From assembly GCA_002339135.1 (NCBI GenBank), contig DDJR01000083.1:1-12616 (forward strand): a DNA stretch of 12,616 bases, written 5' to 3'. A program made the position numbers and the translations under genes. This document shows positions 1 through 7,248 of the stretch, piece by piece. The notes under the pieces are model-generated. The model saw only the letters and a list, made by a program, of their open reading frames with translations. It did no database searches and was not told where the DNA came from. Source of the DNA: Flavobacteriales bacterium UBA2619. GTDB taxonomy: Bacteria; Bacteroidota; Bacteroidia; Flavobacteriales_D; Sanyastnellaceae. Position 1 is the first letter of the stretch. Every line of letters starts with the position of its first letter.

Positions 1-165
1 GCAGCCAGATACTTGACATCTGAGCACAATGGAACGTACTTTCCCATCGAGGTTATTTGGCGTGTAGAATGGGTTTACTTTACATTAATCGGAATAGGAA
101 GTTATCTCATGCTGAGAAATGGAATGTGGAAAAAGGGGCTGGAATCTTTAAGTGAAGAGAAGTGA
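1..165 (+). CDS. C-terminal fragment of an unidentified membrane protein
   Basis: Frame 1 is open from the left edge to a TGA at 163-165 and gives the last 54 residues of a protein whose start lies outside the window. The fragment holds one likely membrane-spanning stretch (VEWVYFTLIGIGSYLML, about residues 23-39 of the fragment) followed by a charged tail rich in Lys and Glu. This fits an integral membrane protein ending in the cytoplasm. I do not recognise the family. Its stop lies 11 bases before the preferred start of fmt, so the two genes are probably cotranscribed. Confidence 0.6.
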   Translation, partial: AARYLTSEHNGTYFPIEVIWRVEWVYFTLIGIGSYLMLRNGMWKKGLESLSEEK

Positions 166-176
166 AAGAGGAACAA

Positions 177-1160
177 ATGAAAAAATTGAGAATCGTCTAT
201 TTGGGTACTCCAGAGTTTGCTGCGACATGTCTGGAGACTTTGTTACTTGGGAGACATGAAATAGTAGGCGTAGTGACGGCACCTGATCGCGAAAGTGGCC
301 GTGGTCGAAAAATAACTCAATCAGATGTGAAAAAACTCGCGCTTAAAAGAGGCATTCCTGTAGCGCAACCAGAGCGCCTTAGGTCAAGTGAGTTTCTTGA
401 ATTGTTAAAGGCCTGGAATGCTGATTTAGGTGTGGTTGTGGCATTTAGGATGCTGCCCGAGGTTGTTTGGTCTATGCCTCCAATGGGGACTGTAAATCTG
501 CACGGATCTCTACTCCCTCAATTCCGAGGGGCCGCACCAATTCAAAGGGCTATAATGGCGGGAGCTTCGGAAAGCGGAGCCACGACATTCCTACTCACAG
601 GAGCCATTGACATGGGAGACATGCTTGGCAGAGTTGTCGTTCCGATAGGACCAAATGAAAACGCTGGATCACTCCATGACCGCATTCTTGAAGGCGGAAA
701 ACACTTGCTTGCAAAAACCGTCGACGATTTGGCGAATGGGATCGCTAAAGCCATTCCTCAGTCTGAAGTTGCTTCAGAACAGAAAGCAAACCTCCAAGAC
801 GCGCACAAATTATTTAAGGAAGACCGGAGAATTTCATGGTTAAAAACAGCCGCTGATTTGCACAACCACATCCGAGGACTTGCACCCTACCCAGGCTCTT
901 TCACAACATTACCTCATGAACCGAAAGCTCCTGTAAAAATTCTGGAGTCGCGGATGGTTAACGACAGCTCATTAGAATTGGTAGCGGGCGAGATTTTGAT
1001 TCAAGAGGAGCGTCTTTATGTCGGATGTGGAGATCCCGTGAAAGATGAAGGAAATGAGACCCTTGAAATCCTCCAAATCCAACCTCCTGGAAAGGGTGTC
1101 ATGGAAACAGGAGCCTATCTCAGAGGTCTGAGAGAGGATATCGATCGATTTGATGTTTAA
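177..1160 (+). CDS. fmt: Methionyl-tRNA formyltransferase
   Basis: This cytoplasmic enzyme transfers a formyl group from 10-formyl-tetrahydrofolate to Met-tRNA(fMet) for translation initiation. The 327-residue protein has the full family layout. It begins with a Rossmann-type formyltransferase domain (LGTPEFA near residues 9-15). The folate-site motif NLHGSLLPQFRGAAPIQ starts at residue 107, and DMGDML starts at 145. The catalytic triad is N107, H109 and D145, equivalent to N106/H108/D144 of the E. coli enzyme. The C-terminal tRNA-binding OB domain is marked by IRGLAPYPG (about 232-240) and PPGKGVMETGAYLRG (about 303-317). ATG 177 is preferred over the in-frame GTG at 162, because the family begins MKKLRIVYLGTPEFA and an AGAGGA ribosome-binding site sits at 167-172. 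GTG 162 would overlap the upstream stop codon. Length is normal and nothing looks damaged. Confidence 0.96.
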   Translation: MKKLRIVYLGTPEFAATCLETLLLGRHEIVGVVTAPDRESGRGRKITQSDVKKLALKRGIPVAQPERLRSSEFLELLKAWNADLGVVVAFRMLPEVVWSMPPMGTVNLHGSLLPQFRGAAPIQRAIMAGASESGATTFLLTGAIDMGDMLGRVVVPIGPNENAGSLHDRILEGGKHLLAKTVDDLANGIAKAIPQSEVASEQKANLQDAHKLFKEDRRISWLKTAADLHNHIRGLAPYPGSFTTLPHEPKAPVKILESRMVNDSSLELVAGEILIQEERLYVGCGDPVKDEGNETLEILQIQPPGKGVMETGAYLRGLREDIDRFDV

Positions 1161-1377
1161 AATTTGGAGCTTCTTACAATGAAACACATTTATACGGCAC
1201 GATAGATCTAAACGTCAATATACCCTTCCAGTATTCAAACCAGAACTCACCTCTTCCCTACCCCATGTTGGGCATTTCCAAGACAAAAAATCCTGGATAT
1301 CGACTCACGCAACTATGTTGGCGCTTGGGACGTCTAACAAATGTTATCCGCGATCGGCTCAAACTGTTAAGCAACCT

Positions 1378-3150
1378 ATGAAAAACTTACTTACCGCACT
1401 TTTATTCGCACTCATTTCCAGTGCTTCATTTGCCCAAACTACAAGTTCTCTTCCACACAACCTGACCATACACGAAAAACTCAGTGCGCTTCAGCGTGGA
1501 TATGAACGACCCGAAGTGTCCGATAGAGTAACCACAACACCTCCACCTTATGGGAATTTGAGAGCGATGGCGGAGTGGGAAGAAATTCAAGCACTTGTTG
1601 TGTCATGGACATCATACACTGGTATTTTAAAACAAATTGTAGCCGCGTCAGTAAGTGAGTGTCATGTAATCATTCTCTCTGAAAACCCCTCAAGCACACA
1701 GTCTTACTTACAGAACACAAGCTACGGAGGTCCTGTAAGTATGGATAACATCACAATTATTGACACTGATATCAATTCAATTTGGGTGAGAGATTATGGC
1801 GGAACCACCGTTTATGGAAATGAAGTAGACAACGGTCTCCTCGTAGATTGGATCTACAACAGACCGCGCCCTGCTGATGACATCACACCAGAAGAAGTAG
1901 CTTCAGCCCTGGGGTTAGAAATCTACTCGACAACTTCTGCTCCTTACGACTTCATGGCGACTGGCGGGAATTATATGAGTGACGGATTTGGAACCGCTTT
2001 TTCATCAAACCTCATTTTAGACGAAAACTCTGGAGGAAGTACAGGCTGGGGAGGATCATTCCCCAACCACACAGTATCTGAGATCGATGGAATTATGAAT
2101 GACTTTATGGGCATCGACACTTACATAAAGATGCCCAACCTTCCCTACGATGGCATTCACCACATCGACATGCACATGAAGCTTCTTGATGAAGAAACAC
2201 TGCTCGTATCGCAGTATCCTTCTGGAACTGCAGATGGCCCACAAATTGAAGCCAACATCCAATCTGTGTTACAGAACTACACAACAAAGTGGGGAACACC
2301 CTTTGATATTCATTGGATACCTGCTCCACCTCAACAAGGCGGAGGATTCCCTAATTCAGGAGGATATTACTGTACCTACACGAATTCAATGTTCGTCAAC
2401 AAAACCCTCCTTGTGCCCACATATTACGAACAATATGACACCACTGCACTACGTATTTATGAGGAACTTCTTCCCGGCTACACAATTGTACCTATCGACT
2501 GTGACAACAGCCCTGAAGCCATTATCGCTGCTTCTGGTGCCATACACTGTATCACTCACGAGATCGGTGTTGAAGATCCGTTGCTAATTAGCTTTCAAGC
2601 TCTAGAGAACACAGTGAGTAACCCTAACGGGCACACGGTTTCTGCTTACATCAAACACCGCGACGGAATATCTTTAGCCTCTATTTACTGGCGCGTCCAA
2701 GGATCGTTCAGTTTTATTCCTGCAACGATGACTTCTGTAGGCGGTGGCTACTTTGAGGGTGAAATACCCACTCTTTCAGGAGACGGAAGTGTCATTGAAT
2801 ATTATATTCAAGCTGCCTCCTACTCGGGGAAAGTCCAAAGACGTCCTATGACTGCGCCCACTGGCTTCAAGACTTTCACCATACTGCCCGGATCTGACAT
2901 TTATGGCTGTACTGACATTGATGCTGGAAACTACGACCCTACAGCTACAATAGATGACGGAACATGCGAAGAACAACCTTGCGAAGGAGATGTGAACGGT
3001 GACGGTGGGGTAAATGTCTCAGACCTGTTGGTTATTTTAAGTGAGTTCGGATGCTCTGGCGATTGCATGGCGGATTTAGATTCTGACGGAAGTGTGACTG
3101 TAGGTGATATTCTATTCTTCCTTTCTATTTTTAATTCAGGCTGCCCTTAA
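1378..3150 (+). CDS. Exported PPAD-like peptidylarginine deiminase family protein with Ig-like domain, Cys repeat and dockerin-like tail
   Basis: The 590-residue protein starts with a Sec signal peptide (about 1-20, ending SASFAQ). It belongs to the PAD_porph/agmatine deiminase superfamily, which hydrolyses guanidino groups to citrulline-type ureido groups plus ammonia. Catalytic residues line up with Porphyromonas gingivalis PPAD: WVRD (D139, PPAD D130), HID (H262 and D264, PPAD H236 and D238), YTN (N336, probably PPAD N297) and GAIHC (C391, PPAD C351). YNRPR supplies R162 and R164, matching PPAD R152/R154, which hold a peptide C-terminal carboxylate. A beta-rich Ig-like domain follows (about 405-503), then one 21-residue Cys repeat (510-530), then two dockerin-like calcium loops (DVNGDG at 538, DLDSDG at 566). 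It ends in Cys-Pro with no canonical T9SS tail. ATG 1378 was chosen over ATG 1315 because it places the signal peptide at the N-terminus. Citrullination of peptides is inferred; a free-arginine or agmatine substrate is less likely given the export signal. Confidence 0.88.
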   Translation: MKNLLTALLFALISSASFAQTTSSLPHNLTIHEKLSALQRGYERPEVSDRVTTTPPPYGNLRAMAEWEEIQALVVSWTSYTGILKQIVAASVSECHVIILSENPSSTQSYLQNTSYGGPVSMDNITIIDTDINSIWVRDYGGTTVYGNEVDNGLLVDWIYNRPRPADDITPEEVASALGLEIYSTTSAPYDFMATGGNYMSDGFGTAFSSNLILDENSGGSTGWGGSFPNHTVSEIDGIMNDFMGIDTYIKMPNLPYDGIHHIDMHMKLLDEETLLVSQYPSGTADGPQIEANIQSVLQNYTTKWGTPFDIHWIPAPPQQGGGFPNSGGYYCTYTNSMFVNKTLLVPTYYEQYDTTALRIYEELLPGYTIVPIDCDNSPEAIIAASGAIHCITHEIGVEDPLLISFQALENTVSNPNGHTVSAYIKHRDGISLASIYWRVQGSFSFIPATMTSVGGGYFEGEIPTLSGDGSVIEYYIQAASYSGKVQRRPMTAPTGFKTFTILPGSDIYGCTDIDAGNYDPTATIDDGTCEEQPCEGDVNGDGGVNVSDLLVILSEFGCSGDCMADLDSDGSVTVGDILFFLSIFNSGCP

Positions 3151-3151
3151 G

Positions 3152-3169
3152 AGGACAAGAATCTGTCCT
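3152..3169 (+). terminator. Weak hairpin just after the deiminase gene
   Basis: AGGACA (3152-3157) pairs with TGTCCT (3164-3169) around a 6-base loop, directly after the stop codon at 3148-3150. A short T run (TTTT) follows about 6 bases later, so this is at best a weak intrinsic terminator or an mRNA 3'-end hairpin. Confidence 0.35.
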
Positions 3170-3670
3170 ACAGCTTTTCCTATAAGAAGTTTGATTACAC
3201 AGCGACTGCGTCGCTTAAGTTGAAAAATCAATTCCCTAACAATGTTGCCAGATAACACATCATGAAACGTGATGCTATCTGCTTGAACTTCATAACTGTC
3301 GCATGAGAATTCAAGAATTTTTACTTGACAACCATTGAAATATCAGGTTGTATTTTGGACTAAATCTATCACATTGTTTGAGACAATTTGCTGGACGCGC
3401 AGATGGTAACAAACCAACACAGGCAAGTGAATTGAACTGTGAGGAATAAACATTGTATTGGCTTAAAACAGTTGAACTACAACCCATAGATATGAGGGTG
3501 TGGTGTGAAAAGTTCGTTAGCTCGGTGGAGAACGTAGGGCACATAGATTCAATACAGAATCCTTCTGAATGAAAGCTACAGTGCTTGACATCGAATTCTG
3601 AAACATGAAAGACCCTTGTATTAAGATGAATAACCATAGCCACAATAAATCAGCAAATAGACAACATGAA

Positions 3671-3699
3671 AAAAGGGACACCCAATGGGTGTCCCTTTT
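3671..3699. terminator. Strong bidirectional intrinsic terminator
   Basis: This is a perfect inverted repeat: AAAAGGGACACCC, loop AAT, GGGTGTCCCTTTT. The 9-bp GC-rich core is flanked by A/T pairs. Read on the minus strand, it begins 24 bases past the subtilase-family stop codon and is followed by six T, the classic Rho-independent form. On the plus strand it is followed by TTTTCT and could also stop read-through from the deiminase side. Confidence 0.92.
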
Positions 3700-3723
3700 C
3701 TAAAACTATTTTCTAACTGGTTG

Positions 3724-6700
3724 TTAGCATGTAGAACCGAAAGCGGCAAGCAACAGCAAGATATCTTGAACGTTCGTTGCATCATCTCCGTTGATGTCAA
3801 CTGAACAACCTGTTGAGCAACCAAATTCACCCAACAGAACAAGAATATCAGCTACAGATATAACTCCATCACCATTGACATCCTCGGGACAATCACATGA
3901 TTCAAAGTCACAAGAACCATCATCAGTCGTAGCTGACTCATCGTAATTGCATGCATCCATATCCATACATCCTGAACATGATGTGTATTCACAAGAATCA
4001 TCATTCGTATTTGCTGCTGAATTGTAGTTGCAAGCAGAGGAATCTAAACAACCTAAGACTTCTACAAAATCACCAGGACATACTCCAGTTAAAGCAAAGG
4101 AAGCATTGTAAGAAGAACCACCTGAAGTAGCCCATCCGTTAATTAAACTTAGTGTCCAATATCCATCACCTGAAAGTGAAGCTGCAGAAACATCAACTGT
4201 AGCCGTGTACTGACCAGCAATAGATCCAGCCCAATCTGCCGGATAAGCCACTGTGTAATCTGCAACTGAGGGACATTCACTGAAAAAGTTAAATCCACCA
4301 AACTCCAAACAATCTCCGTTGGGTGCTGAAATAACAACCAACATGTCAGCGGGCCAACTGCCATCAGATGAAGACCAGTCGAGAGATATCGATACAGAAG
4401 TAAGTGTACCATTTCCAGAAGTCTCAACAGACTCAGCAGACTCTCCACCTAACAAGTTCGCATTCACATCAATCAATGATTCGCATCCACATCCAAAGGT
4501 AGGATCGGGCATAATGCAAGATCCGTCTTCAAAAACAGCATCAGCATTGTAATTACATGCCTCAGGCTCTGTACAACCTTCACAAGAAGAGTTGTCTCCA
4601 CCACAGGCACCACAATCGTCATTTACCAAACAAGAGCCGTCGTCTTGCGTTGCAAACCCATCATAATTACATGCTGTAGAGTCGGTACACCCGTTGCAAT
4701 CGAAATTACAGGAGCCGTTGTCAATCGAAGCCTCTGAGTCATAGTTACATGCTGCAACATCAGTACAACCTGCACTTCCCTCATCACCAATACAGAAAAC
4801 AGTAGACTCTTCTGTCGCGAACTCACCACCTGATGTGATCACCTCACCGTTGACTAGAAGTTCATACGAACCTGTTCCATAAGCACAACAAATTCCATCA
4901 CCGAAAGCATCAAATATTGTGAATGTATAACATCCGTCCGCTACACACACCAACTCTTGGATAGCTGTAGCAACATCAACATATCCACCACCTGAGGCTA
5001 CAGCACCGCCATCACTGTCATTTAATGACCATGTTGTCTCAGCTGGATAACTGTCTGTCACAATATTCAAAGTGACTCCAGTACCACCTACAATACATGA
5101 ACCATCGTCAATAGATGCAGTAGAATCATAATTACAAGCAGTTGTATCAGTGCAACCTGAGCATGTTGTAGAATCTCCACCACAAACACCACAATCGTCA
5201 TTTACCAAACAAGAGCCATCCTCTTGGGTAGCAAACTCATCATAGTTACAAGCAGAAGAATCGGTACAACCGTTGCAATCGAAATTACAAGATCCATTGT
5301 CTACTGCTGCCAATTCATCATAGTTACAAGCCGATGCGTCAGTACAACCTAAACCGCAATCGTCAGAGTTGATTGAAAAATAATCTTCCCCAGCACTTCC
5401 TCCGTCAGTATTGACAGCTGTATCTAAAGATCCAGTCATAATCACTGCACCAGTCGCTACATCGGTTAACGTATAAATGGCACCATTCCAACCATCACCA
5501 TAACTGTCTGTCATAGACAGAGTATAACAGCCATCTCCGATACAAAGGTCTGAAGATCCTGCACCACCGTTGGCTACAGAAACTCCGTCAAGGATAACAG
5601 TCCAACCTATTTCACCATCCCAATCTCCACCACCAACAGACATATTTACTCCGTTTCCGTAGATACAAGAATTGTCTTCAATCGTATTGTCTGCAGCGTA
5701 GTTACACGCTTCTTCATCAGTACAACCAGTACATGAAGAGTCATTTCCTCCACACACTCCACAAAGATCGAAGTACTGGCAGTTTCCGTTATCCTCAATA
5801 GCTTCAGCGCTGTAGTTACAAGCCACTTCATCCATACAACCAAGATCTGGATTACAATTTGTCATCGCTAAGTTGATCGAGGTAAAGACATTAAGACGTC
5901 CTCCAGACACAGTTTCACTTGTAAGCTGATCGATTGGATCCACTCCACTCATAATAAATTCTTTTACCAAATCAGCAGTAGCCTGTGGAGATGTCAGAGC
6001 ATTTGACGCTAAATCAGCACAAGGCGCACTGTAGATAAGTGCAATCGCTCCTGCAACACATGGACTAGCGAAAGATGTTCCAGAAGAAGTTCCATAACTG
6101 TTTCCAGAAGCGGTCATCATGACATTTTCACCTGGAGCACCGAGGTCGATTGTGGTTGCTCCGTAGGCAGAGAATGTTCTTACATCTTGATTGTTCGTAG
6201 CCGTTACAGACACCATGTAGTCAGAACTACAACCAGTAGGCATGTCGCCAACTGCATCGATGTCGAACTGTTGATTCGCAGTAGCACCACAGTTAAGGAT
6301 ACCTACGGCTCCTAAATCATCGTAGTACGCACACCAAACCGGGTAGTTATCAGGATTTCCCTGATCGATTCCCCAAGAAGCATTTGTGGCAACAACAAAG
6401 GCACCTTGATCACCATTTGAAGTGTTGTAAAGGTTACGCATTGTATGAGGGTAACTGTAAGCTGCTATGACATTTGACTCAGTGAGTCCTCCCATTTGAA
6501 CTTGCATGAGCCCCACTGACCAGTTCACTCCTGCAACACCTATGTTGTTGTTACCAGTAGCACCGATCATTCCACTAACTGCAGTTCCATGACCTCCAGC
6601 AGATATACCATCAGTTCCACTTGATGCATTCCATCCATTTACATCATCGACATATCCATTGCCGTCATCATCAATACCGTTACCAGCAATTTCCCCTGAG

Positions 6701-7248
6701 TTGAACCAGTGATTGTCGATCAAATCGACGTGGTTCCAATCAGAACCGCCTCCTTCAAGGATACAAACAACGATTCGATCACCGTTGGCGGTGTAGCCTC
6801 CGGTTGAGATATCCCAAGCTTGGTCGGAATCAATATCATGATCAGCCCCTTCAACATGATGCCACTGAGATCCAAATTGAGCATCGTTTGGAGTTGTTTC
6901 TCTCTCTTCAACATAGTGGTTTAGCTGAACCGCCTGAACCAATGTGTTTTCCTGTATAGCATCAATAATTTTATCTACATCAGTACCCTGCTGAAGAAAA
7001 CTAAGAAGGTAAATGTTAGACAAAGTAGACAGCTGCTCAACTTCAGTAAGTCCTGATTTAAAACCGTCAATCAATTTGTATGATTCCGTGAAGGCATCGA
7101 TGTCGACTGACTTGTCAAATTTTACGATAAGTTGACCAGGAACGGGTGTTCCAGCCGCGCCTTTCGCTTGAGCTTTCTGAGCCAAAACTGACATCGAGAC
7201 GATCGACAGCATGAAGGCAAAGGATAATAAAGTTGCTTTAATATTCAT
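3724..7248 (-). CDS. Exported S8 (subtilisin-family) peptidase-like protein with ten Cys repeats and dockerin-like tail
   Basis: The 1174-residue protein has a signal peptide (about 1-27), an I9-like propeptide region (about 35-115), then an S8 domain (about 120-460). H220 in HGTAVSG, oxyanion N325 in GATAN and nucleophile S392 in SGTSFASP are present. At the catalytic Asp position the sequence reads ILEGGG, with E165 in place of Asp and one extra residue before the H-x-D-L landmark. An Asp-rich loop (DDDGNGYVDD, 193-202) probably binds calcium. After it come ten 21-residue Cys repeats starting at residues 470, 508, 634, 660, 698, 827, 853, 891, 1066 and 1093. Two related beta domains (about 530-633 and 719-826, each with CYT...D-aromatic-GDG) and a third beta domain resembling a P-domain (about 912-1060) are interspersed. 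The end is a two-loop dockerin-like tail (1123-1174). ATG 7248 is chosen over TTG 7260 because MNIKATLLSFAFML is a standard signal start. An active secreted protease is likely but not certain because of E165. Confidence 0.88.
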   Translation of the reverse strand: MNIKATLLSFAFMLSIVSMSVLAQKAQAKGAAGTPVPGQLIVKFDKSVDIDAFTESYKLIDGFKSGLTEVEQLSTLSNIYLLSFLQQGTDVDKIIDAIQENTLVQAVQLNHYVEERETTPNDAQFGSQWHHVEGADHDIDSDQAWDISTGGYTANGDRIVVCILEGGGSDWNHVDLIDNHWFNSGEIAGNGIDDDGNGYVDDVNGWNASSGTDGISAGGHGTAVSGMIGATGNNNIGVAGVNWSVGLMQVQMGGLTESNVIAAYSYPHTMRNLYNTSNGDQGAFVVATNASWGIDQGNPDNYPVWCAYYDDLGAVGILNCGATANQQFDIDAVGDMPTGCSSDYMVSVTATNNQDVRTFSAYGATTIDLGAPGENVMMTASGNSYGTSSGTSFASPCVAGAIALIYSAPCADLASNALTSPQATADLVKEFIMSGVDPIDQLTSETVSGGRLNVFTSINLAMTNCNPDLGCMDEVACNYSAEAIEDNGNCQYFDLCGVCGGNDSSCTGCTDEEACNYAADNTIEDNSCIYGNGVNMSVGGGDWDGEIGWTVILDGVSVANGGAGSSDLCIGDGCYTLSMTDSYGDGWNGAIYTLTDVATGAVIMTGSLDTAVNTDGGSAGEDYFSINSDDCGLGCTDASACNYDELAAVDNGSCNFDCNGCTDSSACNYDEFATQEDGSCLVNDDCGVCGGDSTTCSGCTDTTACNYDSTASIDDGSCIVGGTGVTLNIVTDSYPAETTWSLNDSDGGAVASGGGYVDVATAIQELVCVADGCYTFTIFDAFGDGICCAYGTGSYELLVNGEVITSGGEFATEESTVFCIGDEGSAGCTDVAACNYDSEASIDNGSCNFDCNGCTDSTACNYDGFATQDDGSCLVNDDCGACGGDNSSCEGCTEPEACNYNADAVFEDGSCIMPDPTFGCGCESLIDVNANLLGGESAESVETSGNGTLTSVSISLDWSSSDGSWPADMLVVISAPNGDCLEFGGFNFFSECPSVADYTVAYPADWAGSIAGQYTATVDVSAASLSGDGYWTLSLINGWATSGGSSYNASFALTGVCPGDFVEVLGCLDSSACNYNSAANTNDDSCEYTSCSGCMDMDACNYDESATTDDGSCDFESCDCPEDVNGDGVISVADILVLLGEFGCSTGCSVDINGDDATNVQDILLLLAAFGSTC
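4516..4770 (-). repeat. Duplicated three-unit block, copy B
   Basis: This encodes residues 827-911 of the S8-family protein: three Cys repeats starting at offsets 0, 26 and 64. It is the downstream copy of the block at 5095-5349. Both copies are 85 residues long with identical internal spacing, and the nucleotide sequence is still visibly similar, for example CAATCGTCATTTACCAAACA occurs in both. Confidence 0.88.
5095..5349 (-). repeat. Duplicated three-unit block, copy A
   Basis: This encodes residues 634-718 of the S8-family protein and is colinear with the block at 4516-4770, 579 bases away. Each copy is preceded by a related beta domain, so the duplicated unit was probably the beta domain plus three Cys repeats, about 190 residues in all. 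Confidence 0.88.

Larger units (their letters stand above)
3151..3723. other. 573-base non-coding stretch between two convergent genes
   Basis: I see no credible gene here. The stretch holds the weak hairpin after the deiminase, a compact dyad AGCGAC-TGC-GTCGCT at 3201-3215 with no T run, a 5-bp dyad ATTGT/ACAAT at 3373-3387, and the strong terminator at 3671-3699. A 110-codon minus-strand frame (3311-3643) has odd composition and matches nothing I know. A plus-strand frame (3303-3573) reads protein-like but carries stops at 3336-3338 and near 3446. Either could be a decayed gene, but neither is supported enough to annotate. Confidence 0.6.
3910..5841 (-). repeat. Ten coding repeats of a 21-residue GCTDxxACNYD...DGSC unit
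   Basis: Within the S8-family gene, ten units each run exactly 21 residues from the first Gly to the last Cys. The consensus is G-C-T-D-x-x-A-C-N-Y-D-x-x-A-x-x-D-D-G-S-C, with Cys at positions 2, 8 and 21. Starts are at protein residues 470, 508, 634, 660, 698, 827, 853, 891, 1066 and 1093. Spacers are short Cys-rich links of two kinds: about 5 residues (NFDCN) and 17 residues (LVNDDCGVCGGDSTTCS). The same unit occurs once in the deiminase at residues 510-530, with its middle Cys changed to Gly. The acidic, Cys-rich make-up suggests disulfide-stabilised, possibly calcium-binding stalk modules outside the cell. Confidence 0.92.

Noticed and set aside
162..176. GTG start for fmt at 162
   Set aside because: It overlaps the upstream stop and adds MKEEQ before the family-typical MKKLRIVYLGTPEF; ATG 177 has an AGAGGA site at good spacing.
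1118..1133. Hairpin TCTCAG/CTGAGA near the end of fmt
   Set aside because: It lies inside the coding region, about 30 bases before the stop, with no T run after it, so it is not a terminator.
1315..1377. ATG 1315 as start of the deiminase
   Set aside because: It would put 21 residues of unusual composition before a complete Sec signal peptide that begins at ATG 1378.
1378..3150. Cytosolic agmatine deiminase
   Set aside because: It has a signal peptide, an Ig-like domain, an extracellular-type tail and the PPAD arginine pair, none of which fit a cytosolic agmatine enzyme.
3311..3643. 110-codon minus-strand frame between the convergent genes
   Set aside because: Its composition (many Ser, Cys, His and Phe) is unlike a normal protein of this genome, it has no recognisable motif, and nothing supports its start.
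3910..5841. Repeats resembling a CRISPR array or tandem DNA repeat
   Set aside because: The periodicity lies in one open frame at the protein level, spacing is irregular in DNA, and the units are coding Cys modules.
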